Translations under genes and position numbers: made by a program
Notes under the pieces: model-generated
What the model saw: the letters and a program-made list of their open reading frames with translations, nothing else
Databases searched by the model: none
What the model was told of the DNA's origin: nothing
Source of the DNA: Sphingomonadales bacterium 32-65-25
GTDB lineage: Bacteria; Pseudomonadota; Alphaproteobacteria; Sphingomonadales; Sphingomonadaceae
Reading direction: 5' to 3'
NCBI GenBank assembly: GCA_002280855.1
Contig: NCEU01000004.1
Span: 62,688 to 126,687, forward strand
DNA: 64,000 nt
Shown: piece after piece, positions 31,588 to 40,191 of the stretch
Numbering within the stretch: the stretch's first letter is position 1
Layout: each line of letters starts with the position of its first letter

Positions 31588-32681
31588 TCGTAGATGTCGC
31601 GCTGGGGATTCGCGCCTACCCCATCCATATCGCGCCCGGCCTGCTGGGTGCAGCCGCCCCGGTTCTGGGGCCGTTTGCGCGTGGCGGGCGGCTGGTGGTT
31701 GTCACCGATGAAAGCGTCGCGGCGCTGCATCTGCAAACGCTCGCCGCCGGCCTGCCCGGCATCAGTCTGGCGCCGATCGTGCTGCCACCCGGCGAAGCCA
31801 CCAAGGACTGGGCGCATCTGCAACTGGTGGTCGAACGGCTGCTCGAACTCGGCGTCGAGCGCAGCGATGCGGTCGTCGCACTGGGCGGCGGCGTGATTGG
31901 CGATCTGGTCGGCTTTGCCTGTTCGATGCTGAAACGCGGCTGCCGTTTCGTGCAGGTGCCGACCACCCTGCTTTCGCAGGTCGATTCCTCTGTCGGCGGC
32001 AAGACCGCAATCAATGCCAAGGCCGGCAAGAATCTCGTCGGCGCCTTCCACCAACCGGTGGCCGTACTGATCGATCCCGCCGTGCTCGCCACATTGCCGC
32101 GCCGCGAGTTGATGGCCGGTTATGCCGAGGTAGTGAAATATGGCCTGATCAACGATGCCGCCTTTTTCGCCTGGTGCGAAGCCAATGGCGCCGCCGTGCT
32201 GGACGGCGATGCCACCGCACAGATCCACGCCATCGCTCACAGCTGCCGCGCCAAGGCCGCCGTGGTTGCGGCTGACGAACGCGAGACGGACGATATCCGC
32301 GCGCTGCTCAACCTGGGCCACACCTTCGGTCATGCCTTCGAGGCCGAAACCGGATTCTCCAGCCGGCTGCTGCATGGCGAGGCCGTCGCATTGGGCATGG
32401 TGCAGGCCTTCCGCCTGTCCGCTCGGCTGGGCCTGTGCCCGGAAGCGGATGCGGAGCGGGTCGCCGCGCATCTCGCCGGCCTCGGCTTCACCATCGAACC
32501 CGCAGCACTCGGCCTCACCTGCACTGCGTCCCGGCTGGTCGAGCACATGAAGCAGGACAAGAAGATGAGCGCCGGCCGCCTCGCCTTCATCCTGGCCCGC
32601 GGCATCGGGCAGAGCTTTGTCTCCCGCGATGTCGAACTGGCGGAGGTGGAAGCCTTCCTCGCCGAACAGCTCGCCGGCTAG
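31584..32681 (+). CDS. aroB: 3-dehydroquinate synthase
   Basis: Converts DAHP to 3-dehydroquinate, second step of the shikimate pathway, using NAD+ and a divalent metal. 365 residues. Typical parts: VVALGGGVIGDLVGFAC (NAD binding), VPTTLLSQVDSSVGGKTAIN, LMAGYAEVVKYGLI, and metal ligands in NLGHTFGHAFE and LLHGEAVALGM. It overlaps aroK by four bases, a common pairing. Its TAG stop overlaps the opposing TAG of the MBL-fold gene within CTAG (32678-32681). Confidence 0.96.
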   Translation: MIVDVALGIRAYPIHIAPGLLGAAAPVLGPFARGGRLVVVTDESVAALHLQTLAAGLPGISLAPIVLPPGEATKDWAHLQLVVERLLELGVERSDAVVALGGGVIGDLVGFACSMLKRGCRFVQVPTTLLSQVDSSVGGKTAINAKAGKNLVGAFHQPVAVLIDPAVLATLPRRELMAGYAEVVKYGLINDAAFFAWCEANGAAVLDGDATAQIHAIAHSCRAKAAVVAADERETDDIRALLNLGHTFGHAFEAETGFSSRLLHGEAVALGMVQAFRLSARLGLCPEADAERVAAHLAGLGFTIEPAALGLTCTASRLVEHMKQDKKMSAGRLAFILARGIGQSFVSRDVELAEVEAFLAEQLAG

Positions 32682-34246
32682 GCCTTGCCGTAACTGTCCA
32701 GCACGCGCTGCATGGCGGCGATGGCTTCGCGGCGGGCATCGGGATCGCTGATGCGGCCCAGTTTCTGTTTCAGGTTGGTGGCGAGATCGGCATAATCATT
32801 CTGCCAATCGCGCGCCATCACGCGCCGCAGATCAGGCCGCCCGGTGGCCAGCCGCTTCGCCGGGGCACCGGCTTGCAGTTCATAGCGCTCGCCGATTTCG
32901 GGGACGATGACGCTGGGCGCCAGCTGCGCGTCCGTGGCCAGCCGGCCCAGCTCCAGCGCCGCCGGCTCCTCGCCATGATCGAGGAACAGGCTGCCCGAAA
33001 CCGGCCCACGCGCGCGGATCCAGTCCAGCAACTCGCCCTGATCGGCATGGGCGGAGTAGCTGTCGATGCTGCGGATCTGGGCGCGCACCGCCACCTCCTG
33101 CCCGGAAATCCGCACCCGCCGCGCGCCGTCCTGGATCACCCGGCCCAGCGAGCCGCCGGCCTGGAAGCCCACAAACAGGATGGTCGATTCCCGGCGCGGC
33201 AGATTGTGCAGCAGATGGTGGCGGATGCGCCCGGCTTCGCACATGCCCGACGCCGCGATGATGATCGCGCCCGACAGGCTGTTGAGCCGCATCGATTCGC
33301 TGGCATCGTGGACATAGTGGATCGACGGGTGGGCAAACACGTCGCGCCCGGCGGTATCCTGCAGGCCGCGCACATATTTGCGGAACACGCCGGTGGCGCG
33401 ATTGGCCAGCGGGCTGTCCACAAATACCATGGAGTTGCCGATGCGCCCGTTGCTCGACAGCGTGGCGATATCGAGCAGCAGTTCCTGCGTGCGTTCCAAC
33501 GCGAAGGCCGGGATGACGAGATTGCCGCCGCGCCCCAGCGTTTCGTCGATCACGGCCGCCAGCAATTCGCGGCGTTCCTCCATGGTGACGCGGCTGCGCG
33601 CCCGGTCGCCATAGGTCGCCTCGCAGATCACGTGATCAAAGCCGGCACCGCCTTGCGGTTGCGGCAGGAAGGCCTTGTTGTCCGGGCCAATGTCCGCCGA
33701 AAACATCATCCGCACGCCGCCGCCTTCCACTTCGATGGAGGCCGCGCCCAGGATGTGCCCAGCGTTCCACAGCCGGGTGCGAATGCCTTCTGCGGGTTCA
33801 AACCATTCATCCAGCGTCACCGGCCGCGCCAGTCGCCACGCCGTCATCGCGTCGGCTTCGGTATAGAGCGGTTCGAACGGCTCCTCGCCGGCCCGGTCCC
33901 GCCGGCGGTTGCGACGTTCGGCTTCATATTCCTGGATGCGCCCTGCATCGGCGAGCATATATTCCAGCAGATCAACGGTTTCCGGCGTGCACCAGATCGG
34001 CCCGGCATAGCCCTGCGCCGCCAGTTTCGGCAGCAGGCCGCAATGATCGATATGGGCGTGGCTGAGCACGACGGCGTCGATTTTCGTCGGATCAAAGGCA
34101 AAGGGTTCCTGGTTCAGCGCCTCGATGCTGCGGGTGCCCTGGAACAGGCCGCAATCGAGCAGGATGCGCTTGCCGCCCACCTCGACCTCCAGGCAGGATC
34201 CCGTCACGGTGCGCGCCGCGCCGTGGAAGCTGATCGTCATCGCCAT
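32678..34246 (-). CDS. MBL-fold / beta-CASP RNA-processing exonuclease-like protein
   Basis: 522-residue metallo-beta-lactamase-fold nuclease of the YSH1/CPSF73-like bacterial group. Zinc motif SHAHIDHCGLLPKL, then NAGHILGAASIEVE, SADIGPDNK, the beta-CASP motifs (FVDSPLANRATGVF, IIAASGMCEAGRI) and the terminal zinc His (SYSAHADQGELLDWI). Such proteins cut or trim RNA. ATG 34246 follows GGAGG. It is divergent from the AMP-phosphorylase-type gene across 154 bases that hold an inverted repeat. It could supply 5'-nucleotides from RNA to the neighbouring enzymes, which is inference. Confidence 0.92.
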   Translation of the reverse strand: MAMTISFHGAARTVTGSCLEVEVGGKRILLDCGLFQGTRSIEALNQEPFAFDPTKIDAVVLSHAHIDHCGLLPKLAAQGYAGPIWCTPETVDLLEYMLADAGRIQEYEAERRNRRRDRAGEEPFEPLYTEADAMTAWRLARPVTLDEWFEPAEGIRTRLWNAGHILGAASIEVEGGGVRMMFSADIGPDNKAFLPQPQGGAGFDHVICEATYGDRARSRVTMEERRELLAAVIDETLGRGGNLVIPAFALERTQELLLDIATLSSNGRIGNSMVFVDSPLANRATGVFRKYVRGLQDTAGRDVFAHPSIHYVHDASESMRLNSLSGAIIIAASGMCEAGRIRHHLLHNLPRRESTILFVGFQAGGSLGRVIQDGARRVRISGQEVAVRAQIRSIDSYSAHADQGELLDWIRARGPVSGSLFLDHGEEPAALELGRLATDAQLAPSVIVPEIGERYELQAGAPAKRLATGRPDLRRVMARDWQNDYADLATNLKQKLGRISDPDARREAIAAMQRVLDSYGKA

Positions 34247-34286
34247 GGGTGTTTCCTCCCTGCCGCCAGTGTCGGGCCGGCTTGCG

Positions 34287-34305
34287 CACCCCACAAGCTG
34301 GGGTG
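34287..34305. promoter_or_regulatory. Inverted repeat CACCCCA-N5-TGGGGTG between MBL and AMP-phosphorylase genes
   Basis: Perfect 7-bp inverted repeat with a 5-base spacer in the divergent region (34247-34400). It lies 41 bases from the MBL start and 96 bases from the phosphorylase start. It is not followed by a T-run on either strand. The position suits a shared operator controlling both directions. No known consensus was matched. Confidence 0.4.
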
Positions 34306-34400
34306 ATTGCTTATGGCCGCAGTCCGTAAAAGCCCGGCATTGGCCCGCCGCCGCGCCTGATGCATGCTGAAGCCGGGCAAAGGGAGCAGATGGCGCGCAC

Positions 34401-35888
34401 ATGTTCATTATTCGCCCGGTCGCCATCGATACCTACCCGGAAAACATGGCCTTCCTGCCGCGCACCGGCAGCAGCTATGGCGCCGAACAGTTCCAGGCGC
34501 TGAAGAAGATCGAGATCTGCGGCGGGGACGCCTCCATCCTCGCCACGCTGGCCATCCTGGATGATGATCACCTGCTCGAACCCGGCGAGATCGGGCTGGG
34601 CGAACAGGCCTTCCGCCGGCTCGGCCTGCCGGCCGGCACATCGGTGACCATCGCGCAGGCCCGCCCGCCGGCCAGCCTGGATGCCGTGCGCCGCAAGATC
34701 GGCGGCGCCCTGCTCGACGCGGCCGACATCAACGCCATCATCGCCGACATCGCCCACTATCGCTATGCCCCGATGGAAATCGCCGCCTTTCTCGTTGCCT
34801 GCGCCGGATCGATGTCGCGTGCCGAAACGCTGGCGCTCACCCGCGCCATGGCCGATGCTGGCGAACGGCTGCACTGGCCCGGCCCGCTGGTGGTGGACAA
34901 GCATTGCATCGGCGGCATCCCCGGCAACCGGACAACGATGATCGTGGTGCCGATCGTTGCCGCCCACGGCCTGACCATGCCCAAGACCAGCTCGCGCGCC
35001 ATCACCTCGCCATCGGGCACCGCCGACACCATGGAGGTGCTTGCCAATGTCGAGCTGTCCGCTGCCCGCATTCAGGAAATCGTGGCGCAAGAGAACGCCG
35101 TGCTGGCCTGGGGCGGCCGGGTCAACCTGTCCCCGGCGGACGACATCTTGATCAGTGTCGAACGGCCGCTCGGCATCGACACCGCCGAACAGATGGTCGC
35201 CTCCATCCTGTCCAAGAAGCTCGCGGCCGGCGCCACGCACCTCGTGATCGACATGCCGGTGGGCCCCACCGCCAAGGTGCGCAGCGAAGCCGCCGCCGTG
35301 AAGTTGCGCAAGCTGTTCGAATATGTTGCCGGGCAGTTGGGCATGGTGATCGACGTGGTGATCACCGATGGCAGCCAACCCATCGGGCGCGGCATCGGCC
35401 CGGTGCTGGAAGCCCGCGACGTGATGCAGGTGCTGCGCGGTGAGGCCGACGCGCCGGCAGACTTGCGCGAACATGCACTGTTGCTGGCCGGGCGCGTGCT
35501 CGATCTGGATCCGGCCCTGCCCGGTGGCCAGGGCAAGCGCCGCGCCACCGAATTGCTCGACAACGGCGCGGCACTGGCCGCCATGCACCGGCTGATGCGC
35601 GAACAAGGCCCGCCGCCGCAGGTGGCCGTGCTGGGCCCGCTGGTTCACGACATCACCGCGCCTTCAGCAGGCCATGTCTCGGCGATCGATTGCCACCGCA
35701 TTGCCCGCATTGCCCGCCTTGCCGGCGCCCCGATGGACAAGGGGGCTGGCATCGATCTGTTCTGCAAGGTGGGTGCGCACGTTGCCGTCGGCCAGCCGCT
35801 CTATCGCATCCACGCCGCCGCGCCCGCTGGCCTTACCTATGCCCGCGAACTGGCCGCGGAAGATGATGGCTTCAGCCTGCTGCCATGA
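34401..35888 (+). CDS. AMP phosphorylase / putative thymidine phosphorylase family
   Basis: 495-residue member of the pyrimidine-phosphorylase superfamily, of the group that includes archaeal AMP phosphorylase (nucleoside 5'-monophosphate + Pi to base + ribose 1,5-bisphosphate). An extra N-terminal domain of about 85 residues (MFIIRPVAIDTYPENMAFL) precedes the catalytic core, as in AMP phosphorylases and unlike ordinary DeoA. Core motifs: VDKHCIGGIPGNRTTMIVVP and KTSSRAITSPSGTADTMEVL, where the TSSRAITS loop matches the phosphate-rich AMP-phosphorylase type. It is coupled by ATGA overlap to a PRPP-synthase homologue. Many bacterial members are annotated thymidine phosphorylase without proof. 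Confidence 0.87.
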   Translation: MFIIRPVAIDTYPENMAFLPRTGSSYGAEQFQALKKIEICGGDASILATLAILDDDHLLEPGEIGLGEQAFRRLGLPAGTSVTIAQARPPASLDAVRRKIGGALLDAADINAIIADIAHYRYAPMEIAAFLVACAGSMSRAETLALTRAMADAGERLHWPGPLVVDKHCIGGIPGNRTTMIVVPIVAAHGLTMPKTSSRAITSPSGTADTMEVLANVELSAARIQEIVAQENAVLAWGGRVNLSPADDILISVERPLGIDTAEQMVASILSKKLAAGATHLVIDMPVGPTAKVRSEAAAVKLRKLFEYVAGQLGMVIDVVITDGSQPIGRGIGPVLEARDVMQVLRGEADAPADLREHALLLAGRVLDLDPALPGGQGKRRATELLDNGAALAAMHRLMREQGPPPQVAVLGPLVHDITAPSAGHVSAIDCHRIARIARLAGAPMDKGAGIDLFCKVGAHVAVGQPLYRIHAAAPAGLTYARELAAEDDGFSLLP

Positions 35889-36760
35889 CCGCCACGCTGC
35901 ACGCCTTTGCCGATGATGCCGCGCCCGCCGGCCGGTTGGCGGCAGCGCTGGGCATCGCTTGCGTGGGGCTGGACAGCCACCGTTTCCCCGATGGCGAACA
36001 CCGGGTGACGGCGGGCGAAACCACGCCGACAGCCCTGCTGTACCGCACGCTCGCTGATCCCGATGCCAGGCTGGTCGAACTGCTGCTCGCTGCCGATGCC
36101 TTGCGGCGGCGCGGGGCCACGCGCCTCGTGCTGGTCGCGCCTTTTCTGCCCTACATGCGGCAGGATACGGAATTTGCGCCGGGTGAGGCCGTCTCGCAGC
36201 AGGTGATCGGCCGGCTGCTGGGCCAGGCCTTCGATGCAGTGCTGACAGTCGATCCCCACCTGCACCGCACGCCCGATCTGGCCGCCGTGCTGCCCGGCGC
36301 CATCAGCATTTCCGCCGCTGCCACCATCGCCCACGCGCTGCGGGGCATGCTGCCCGCCGATGCCGTGCTGGTTGGCCCCGACGCAGAATCCCGGCCTTGG
36401 GTGGCCGCCGTCGCCAAGCCGCTGGGCCTGCATTTCATGGTCGCCACCAAGCAGCGCCACGGCGACCGCAGCGTAACCATCACCCTGCCCCCCATTGGCC
36501 CCCGCCCGGCTTTGCTGGTGGACGACATGCTCTCCAGCGGCGGCACGCTCATCGCCTGCGCCCAGCAAATCCGTGCGGGCGGCGCCACAGTGGCCGGCGC
36601 CGCCGTCACCCACTGCCTCGCCAGCGCCGCCGATCTGGCAAGTCTGGGCGCCGCCGGCATCACGCCGCTGATCGCCAGCGACTCCATCCCCGGCCCCGCC
36701 GCCACCATCGCCCTCGCCCCGGCGCTGGCCGCCGCCATCCGCCAGCACGGCCTCACATGA
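35885..36760 (+). CDS. Ribose-phosphate diphosphokinase (PRPP synthase) homologue
   Basis: 291-residue divergent PRPP-synthase family protein, shorter than the housekeeping enzyme (about 315). Features: FPDGEHRV (N-terminal), PFLPYMRQDTEFAPGEAVS (in place of the canonical YARQDRK), VDPHLHR, VGPDAESRPW, flexible-loop-like KQRHGDRSV and the PRPP loop LLVDDMLSSGGTL. The active site is therefore largely kept, with changes where ribose 5-phosphate and ATP bind. It overlaps both neighbours by four bases (phosphorylase upstream, P-type ATPase downstream). It may make PRPP from salvaged ribose phosphate; substrate preference is open. Confidence 0.85.
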   Translation: MTATLHAFADDAAPAGRLAAALGIACVGLDSHRFPDGEHRVTAGETTPTALLYRTLADPDARLVELLLAADALRRRGATRLVLVAPFLPYMRQDTEFAPGEAVSQQVIGRLLGQAFDAVLTVDPHLHRTPDLAAVLPGAISISAAATIAHALRGMLPADAVLVGPDAESRPWVAAVAKPLGLHFMVATKQRHGDRSVTITLPPIGPRPALLVDDMLSSGGTLIACAQQIRAGGATVAGAAVTHCLASAADLASLGAAGITPLIASDSIPGPAATIALAPALAAAIRQHGLT

Positions 36761-39231
36761 CCACCGGGCTCAGCTCCGCCGAAGCCGCGGCGCGGCTGGC
36801 CGCCGATGGCCCCAATGATCTGCCGCGCCCCGGCACGCGCGGCCTGCCACGCATCATCGTCGACGTACTCAAGGAGCCGATGCTGGCGCTGCTGCTCGGC
36901 GGCGGCCTTGTCTATCTGCTGCTCGGCGAGCGCACCGAGGCGCTGGTGCTGGTCGGCTTTGCCGGCCTGTCGATCCTGATCACGGTGGTGCAGGAACAGC
37001 GCACCGAACGCGCGCTGGCGGCCCTGCGCGATCTGGCCTCGCCGCGCGCGCTGGTGATCCGCGATGGCCAGCGCCAGCGCATCGCCGGGCGCGACGTGGT
37101 GGTGGGCGATGTGCTGGTGCTGGGCGAAGGCGATCGCGTGCCCGCCGATGGCTGGCTGCTGCAGGGCGACGGCCTGCTCGTCGATGAATCGCTGCTCACC
37201 GGCGAATCCCTGCCGGTGGGCAAGCTGGCTGTTGATGCCGCGCCGCCGCCCGCACCGCCGGGCGGCGATGGCCTGGCGCACCTTCATGCCGGCACACTTG
37301 TGGTGCGCGGTGCCGGCCTAGCGCAGGTCACGGCCACGGGTGCCACCACCCACATGGGCCAGATCGGCATCATGCTGGCCACGGTTGATACCGAAGTCCC
37401 GCGCCTGACGCTGCAAACCCGCCGGCTGGTGCTGTGGTTTGCCGGTTTCGGCCTGGCCGCCAGCCTGGCTGCCGTGCTGCTCTATGGCCTGCTGCGCGGC
37501 GGCTGGTTGCAGGCGGTGCTGGCCGGCATCGCGCTGGGCATGGCGATGCTGCCAGAGGAATTTCCGGTGGTGCTCACCGTGTTCATGGCAATGGGTGCGA
37601 CCCGCCTGTCGCGCCAACGCGTGCTGGTGCGCCGCGCCGCCGCCATCGAATCACTGGGCGCCGCCACAGTGCTGTGCAGCGACAAGACCGGCACGCTCAC
37701 CCAGAACCGCATGGCGGTGGTGGCGCTTTGGCGGCCCGATGGCACACAGGCCGCAGCGCCTGATCGTGCCACTCACACCGATCTCGCCGCGCTCGGCCGG
37801 CTCGCCAGCCCGCCCCACGCCACTGATCCGATGGACATTGCCTTCCACACGCTCGCCGTCGATCTGGGTGCGCCACCCGCCACCGGCGAGGTGCTGCACC
37901 TTTACCCGCTCGCCCCCGGCCAGCCGGTGATGGCGCAGGCCTGGGACAGCGGCACGGTTTCGGCCAAGGGCGCGCCCGAAGCCGTGGCGCGGCTGTGCCG
38001 GCTCGATGGCGCCGCGCTCGCCGGGATGGAGGCCGCTGCCGGGGCCATGGCCGCCAAGGGCCTGCGCGTGCTGGCATTGGCCGAATGCGCCCTCCCGAAA
38101 GGCCCGTTGCCCGAAGAATTAGCCGCACTGCCGCTGGAATTCCGCGCGCTGGTGGGCATCGCCGATCCCTTGCGCTCTGATGTGCCGGATGCCGTGCGCG
38201 CCTGCCAGGCCGCCGGGGTGCGGGTGATGATGATCACCGGCGATTATCCCGAAACCGCCCGCGCCATCGCCGCCCAGGCCGGCATTGCGCCGCTGGAAAC
38301 CCTCACCGGCGCCGAACTCGATACGCTGGACGACGCTGCCCTGAGCCGCCGCCTGGCCGGGATCGGCGTGTGCGCCCGCATCCAGCCGCGCCAGAAGTTG
38401 CGCATCGTCGAAGCGCTGAAAGCCGGCGGCGAGGTGGTGGCGATGACCGGCGACGGGGTGAACGACGCGCCCGCCTTGAAAGCCGCGCACATCGGCGTCG
38501 CCATGGGCGGCCGCGGCACCGATGTGGCGCGCGAAGCCTCGGCCATTGTGCTGCTCGATGATGATTTCGGCGCCATCGTCACCGCCATGCGGCTGGGCCG
38601 GCGCATCCACGACAATCTGAAAAAGGCGATGGGCTTCATCGTCGCCGTCCACATCCCCATTGCCGGGCTGGCGCTGCTGCCCTTGCTGTTTGGCCTGCCG
38701 CTGCTGCTGGGGCCGGTGCATATCGCGCTGCTGGAAATGATCATCGATCCTGTCAGCGCCCTGGCCTTCGAGGCGGAGGAGGCCGAATCCGACGCGATGA
38801 CCCGGCCGCCGCGCGCACCTGATGCGCCGCTGTTCACCCGGGCCCAGTTGGCCGCCGCAGTGCTGGAAGGCGCCGTCGTGCTCGCCCTCGTCGCCAGTTT
38901 CGCGCTCCTGCTGTGGCAGGCCGGCCTTCCCGAAGCTGCGGTCCGCTCCGCCGCCTTTCTTGCTCTTGTCGCCGGCCTCCTGGTGCTGATGCTGGTCAAC
39001 CGCCGGCTGGGCAGCGGCATGGCCACGCTGGTGGGCGGTGCGGGGCGCGTGCTGGCGCTGGTGCTGGCCAGCGTGCTCGGCCTGCTCGCCGCCACCCAGT
39101 TCGTGCCCCCGCTCACCACCCTGCTGCGCTTCACGACCATAACGCCGGCGCTGGCCCTGGCGATCGGCGGCGGCGCGCTGCTGGCCATCGTCCTGCTGCA
39201 AATACTGAAGCGCGTGATGGTTGCCCGCTAG
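36757..39231 (+). CDS. P-type cation-transporting ATPase (P2-like)
   Basis: 824-residue membrane pump. Motifs in order: actuator LTGESLP, M4 motif PEEFPVVLTVFMAMGA (where Ca pumps have PEGLP), phosphorylation site CSDKTGTLTQNRM, nucleotide-binding KGAPEAV, MITGDYPETA and TGDGVNDAPALKAAHIGVAMG. M6 contains EMIIDPVSALAFEAE. The PEEFP/IIDP combination belongs to an uncharacterised P2-like group; Ca2+, Mg2+ and Mn2+ are all possible. Start ATG 36757 overlaps the PRPP-synthase stop. It ends seven bases from the convergent hydrolase gene. Why a cation pump is coupled to nucleotide enzymes is unexplained. Confidence 0.9.
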   Translation: MTTGLSSAEAAARLAADGPNDLPRPGTRGLPRIIVDVLKEPMLALLLGGGLVYLLLGERTEALVLVGFAGLSILITVVQEQRTERALAALRDLASPRALVIRDGQRQRIAGRDVVVGDVLVLGEGDRVPADGWLLQGDGLLVDESLLTGESLPVGKLAVDAAPPPAPPGGDGLAHLHAGTLVVRGAGLAQVTATGATTHMGQIGIMLATVDTEVPRLTLQTRRLVLWFAGFGLAASLAAVLLYGLLRGGWLQAVLAGIALGMAMLPEEFPVVLTVFMAMGATRLSRQRVLVRRAAAIESLGAATVLCSDKTGTLTQNRMAVVALWRPDGTQAAAPDRATHTDLAALGRLASPPHATDPMDIAFHTLAVDLGAPPATGEVLHLYPLAPGQPVMAQAWDSGTVSAKGAPEAVARLCRLDGAALAGMEAAAGAMAAKGLRVLALAECALPKGPLPEELAALPLEFRALVGIADPLRSDVPDAVRACQAAGVRVMMITGDYPETARAIAAQAGIAPLETLTGAELDTLDDAALSRRLAGIGVCARIQPRQKLRIVEALKAGGEVVAMTGDGVNDAPALKAAHIGVAMGGRGTDVAREASAIVLLDDDFGAIVTAMRLGRRIHDNLKKAMGFIVAVHIPIAGLALLPLLFGLPLLLGPVHIALLEMIIDPVSALAFEAEEAESDAMTRPPRAPDAPLFTRAQLAAAVLEGAVVLALVASFALLLWQAGLPEAAVRSAAFLALVAGLLVLMLVNRRLGSGMATLVGGAGRVLALVLASVLGLLAATQFVPPLTTLLRFTTITPALALAIGGGALLAIVLLQILKRVMVAR

Positions 39232-39238
39232 CGCGGCG

Positions 39239-40171
39239 CTATTTACGCTGCCACTGGTCCGCCTTGCCCAGCGGCGGATTGGCCAGCGCCTTTTCCGCCT
39301 TGGCATCGCCCCGCAGCCAGTGCCGCCACCACAGGGTGGTCAGCCGCGCCACCCGCGCCTGCATCTCGGCCGGGGCAGGCGTTTTGATGGTGTCGCCGGC
39401 AAACAGCATATGGCCGGCACCATCGATGATGGCGAGCGCCTTGCGGCCATCGGCCGGCGCGCCGGTGAACAGGCTGGCCCGCTTGGCGCGTTCGCTCGCT
39501 GCCACGTCGGGCGCGGCCTTGGCTGGCACACCGTCCATGCTGCCGGTGACCACCAGCAGCGGCCGGCCGATGCCGCCGAACTGTGCCCTGGCGGCGGCGG
39601 GGTCAGCCGGGCCGGTCGTGCTCATGGCGATGAAGGCGCGGAAACGGCGGTCGATCAGCGGTGCCTTTTCACCATCCGGGCGCTGGCCGGCCATCGCCTG
39701 CACCACCCAGGCCCCCATGCTATGCCCGGCCAGCGCCAGGTGATCGCTGTCGATGCGTGCGAGATCGCAGGCACCTTCGCTTGGCCGCCGCGCCAGTTCA
39801 TCGGCAACAAAGCCCACATCGGCGATGCGCGCGATCAGCTGTTCGGGCGCGATGCCGGCGCGCACCTTGGCCTGCCGTTCTTCCGGCGTGGCGGGGCCGC
39901 GATAGACGCTGGCATCGCTGCCGGGATGTTCCAGCCGGATCACCGCGATGCCCGCCGCCGTCCACGCCGCCACCCAGCGCGACGCATTGCCGCGCGTGCC
40001 GCCCAGGCCCGGCGACCAGATCACCGCGGGTGCCTTTCCCTTCCCATCGGGCAGATCAATCCGCACCGGCACATCGCGGCCACGCGGTCCATCGCGCCAC
40101 ACCGCATCGCACGGCGCTGCTGCCGCCGGCACGGCAAGCAACAGGGCGAGGCAGGTGAGCGCGGCTTTCAC
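39239..40171 (-). CDS. Exported alpha/beta hydrolase
   Basis: 310-residue serine hydrolase with a signal peptide (1-18, AVPAAAAP). An oxyanion region SPGLGGTRGNASRW is followed by the nucleophile elbow LAGHSMGAWVV, a late acid region (TGSMDGVP) and a catalytic His in DGAGHMLFAGD. It is similar to dienelactone-hydrolase/PAF-acetylhydrolase-like secreted esterases; the substrate is unknown. It is downstream of the PhoD gene with a 20-base gap and convergent with the ATPase gene. Confidence 0.85.
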   Translation of the reverse strand: MKAALTCLALLLAVPAAAAPCDAVWRDGPRGRDVPVRIDLPDGKGKAPAVIWSPGLGGTRGNASRWVAAWTAAGIAVIRLEHPGSDASVYRGPATPEERQAKVRAGIAPEQLIARIADVGFVADELARRPSEGACDLARIDSDHLALAGHSMGAWVVQAMAGQRPDGEKAPLIDRRFRAFIAMSTTGPADPAAARAQFGGIGRPLLVVTGSMDGVPAKAAPDVAASERAKRASLFTGAPADGRKALAIIDGAGHMLFAGDTIKTPAPAEMQARVARLTTLWWRHWLRGDAKAEKALANPPLGKADQWQRK

Positions 40172-40191
40172 GCGCCCACCCTAACCCCTGA

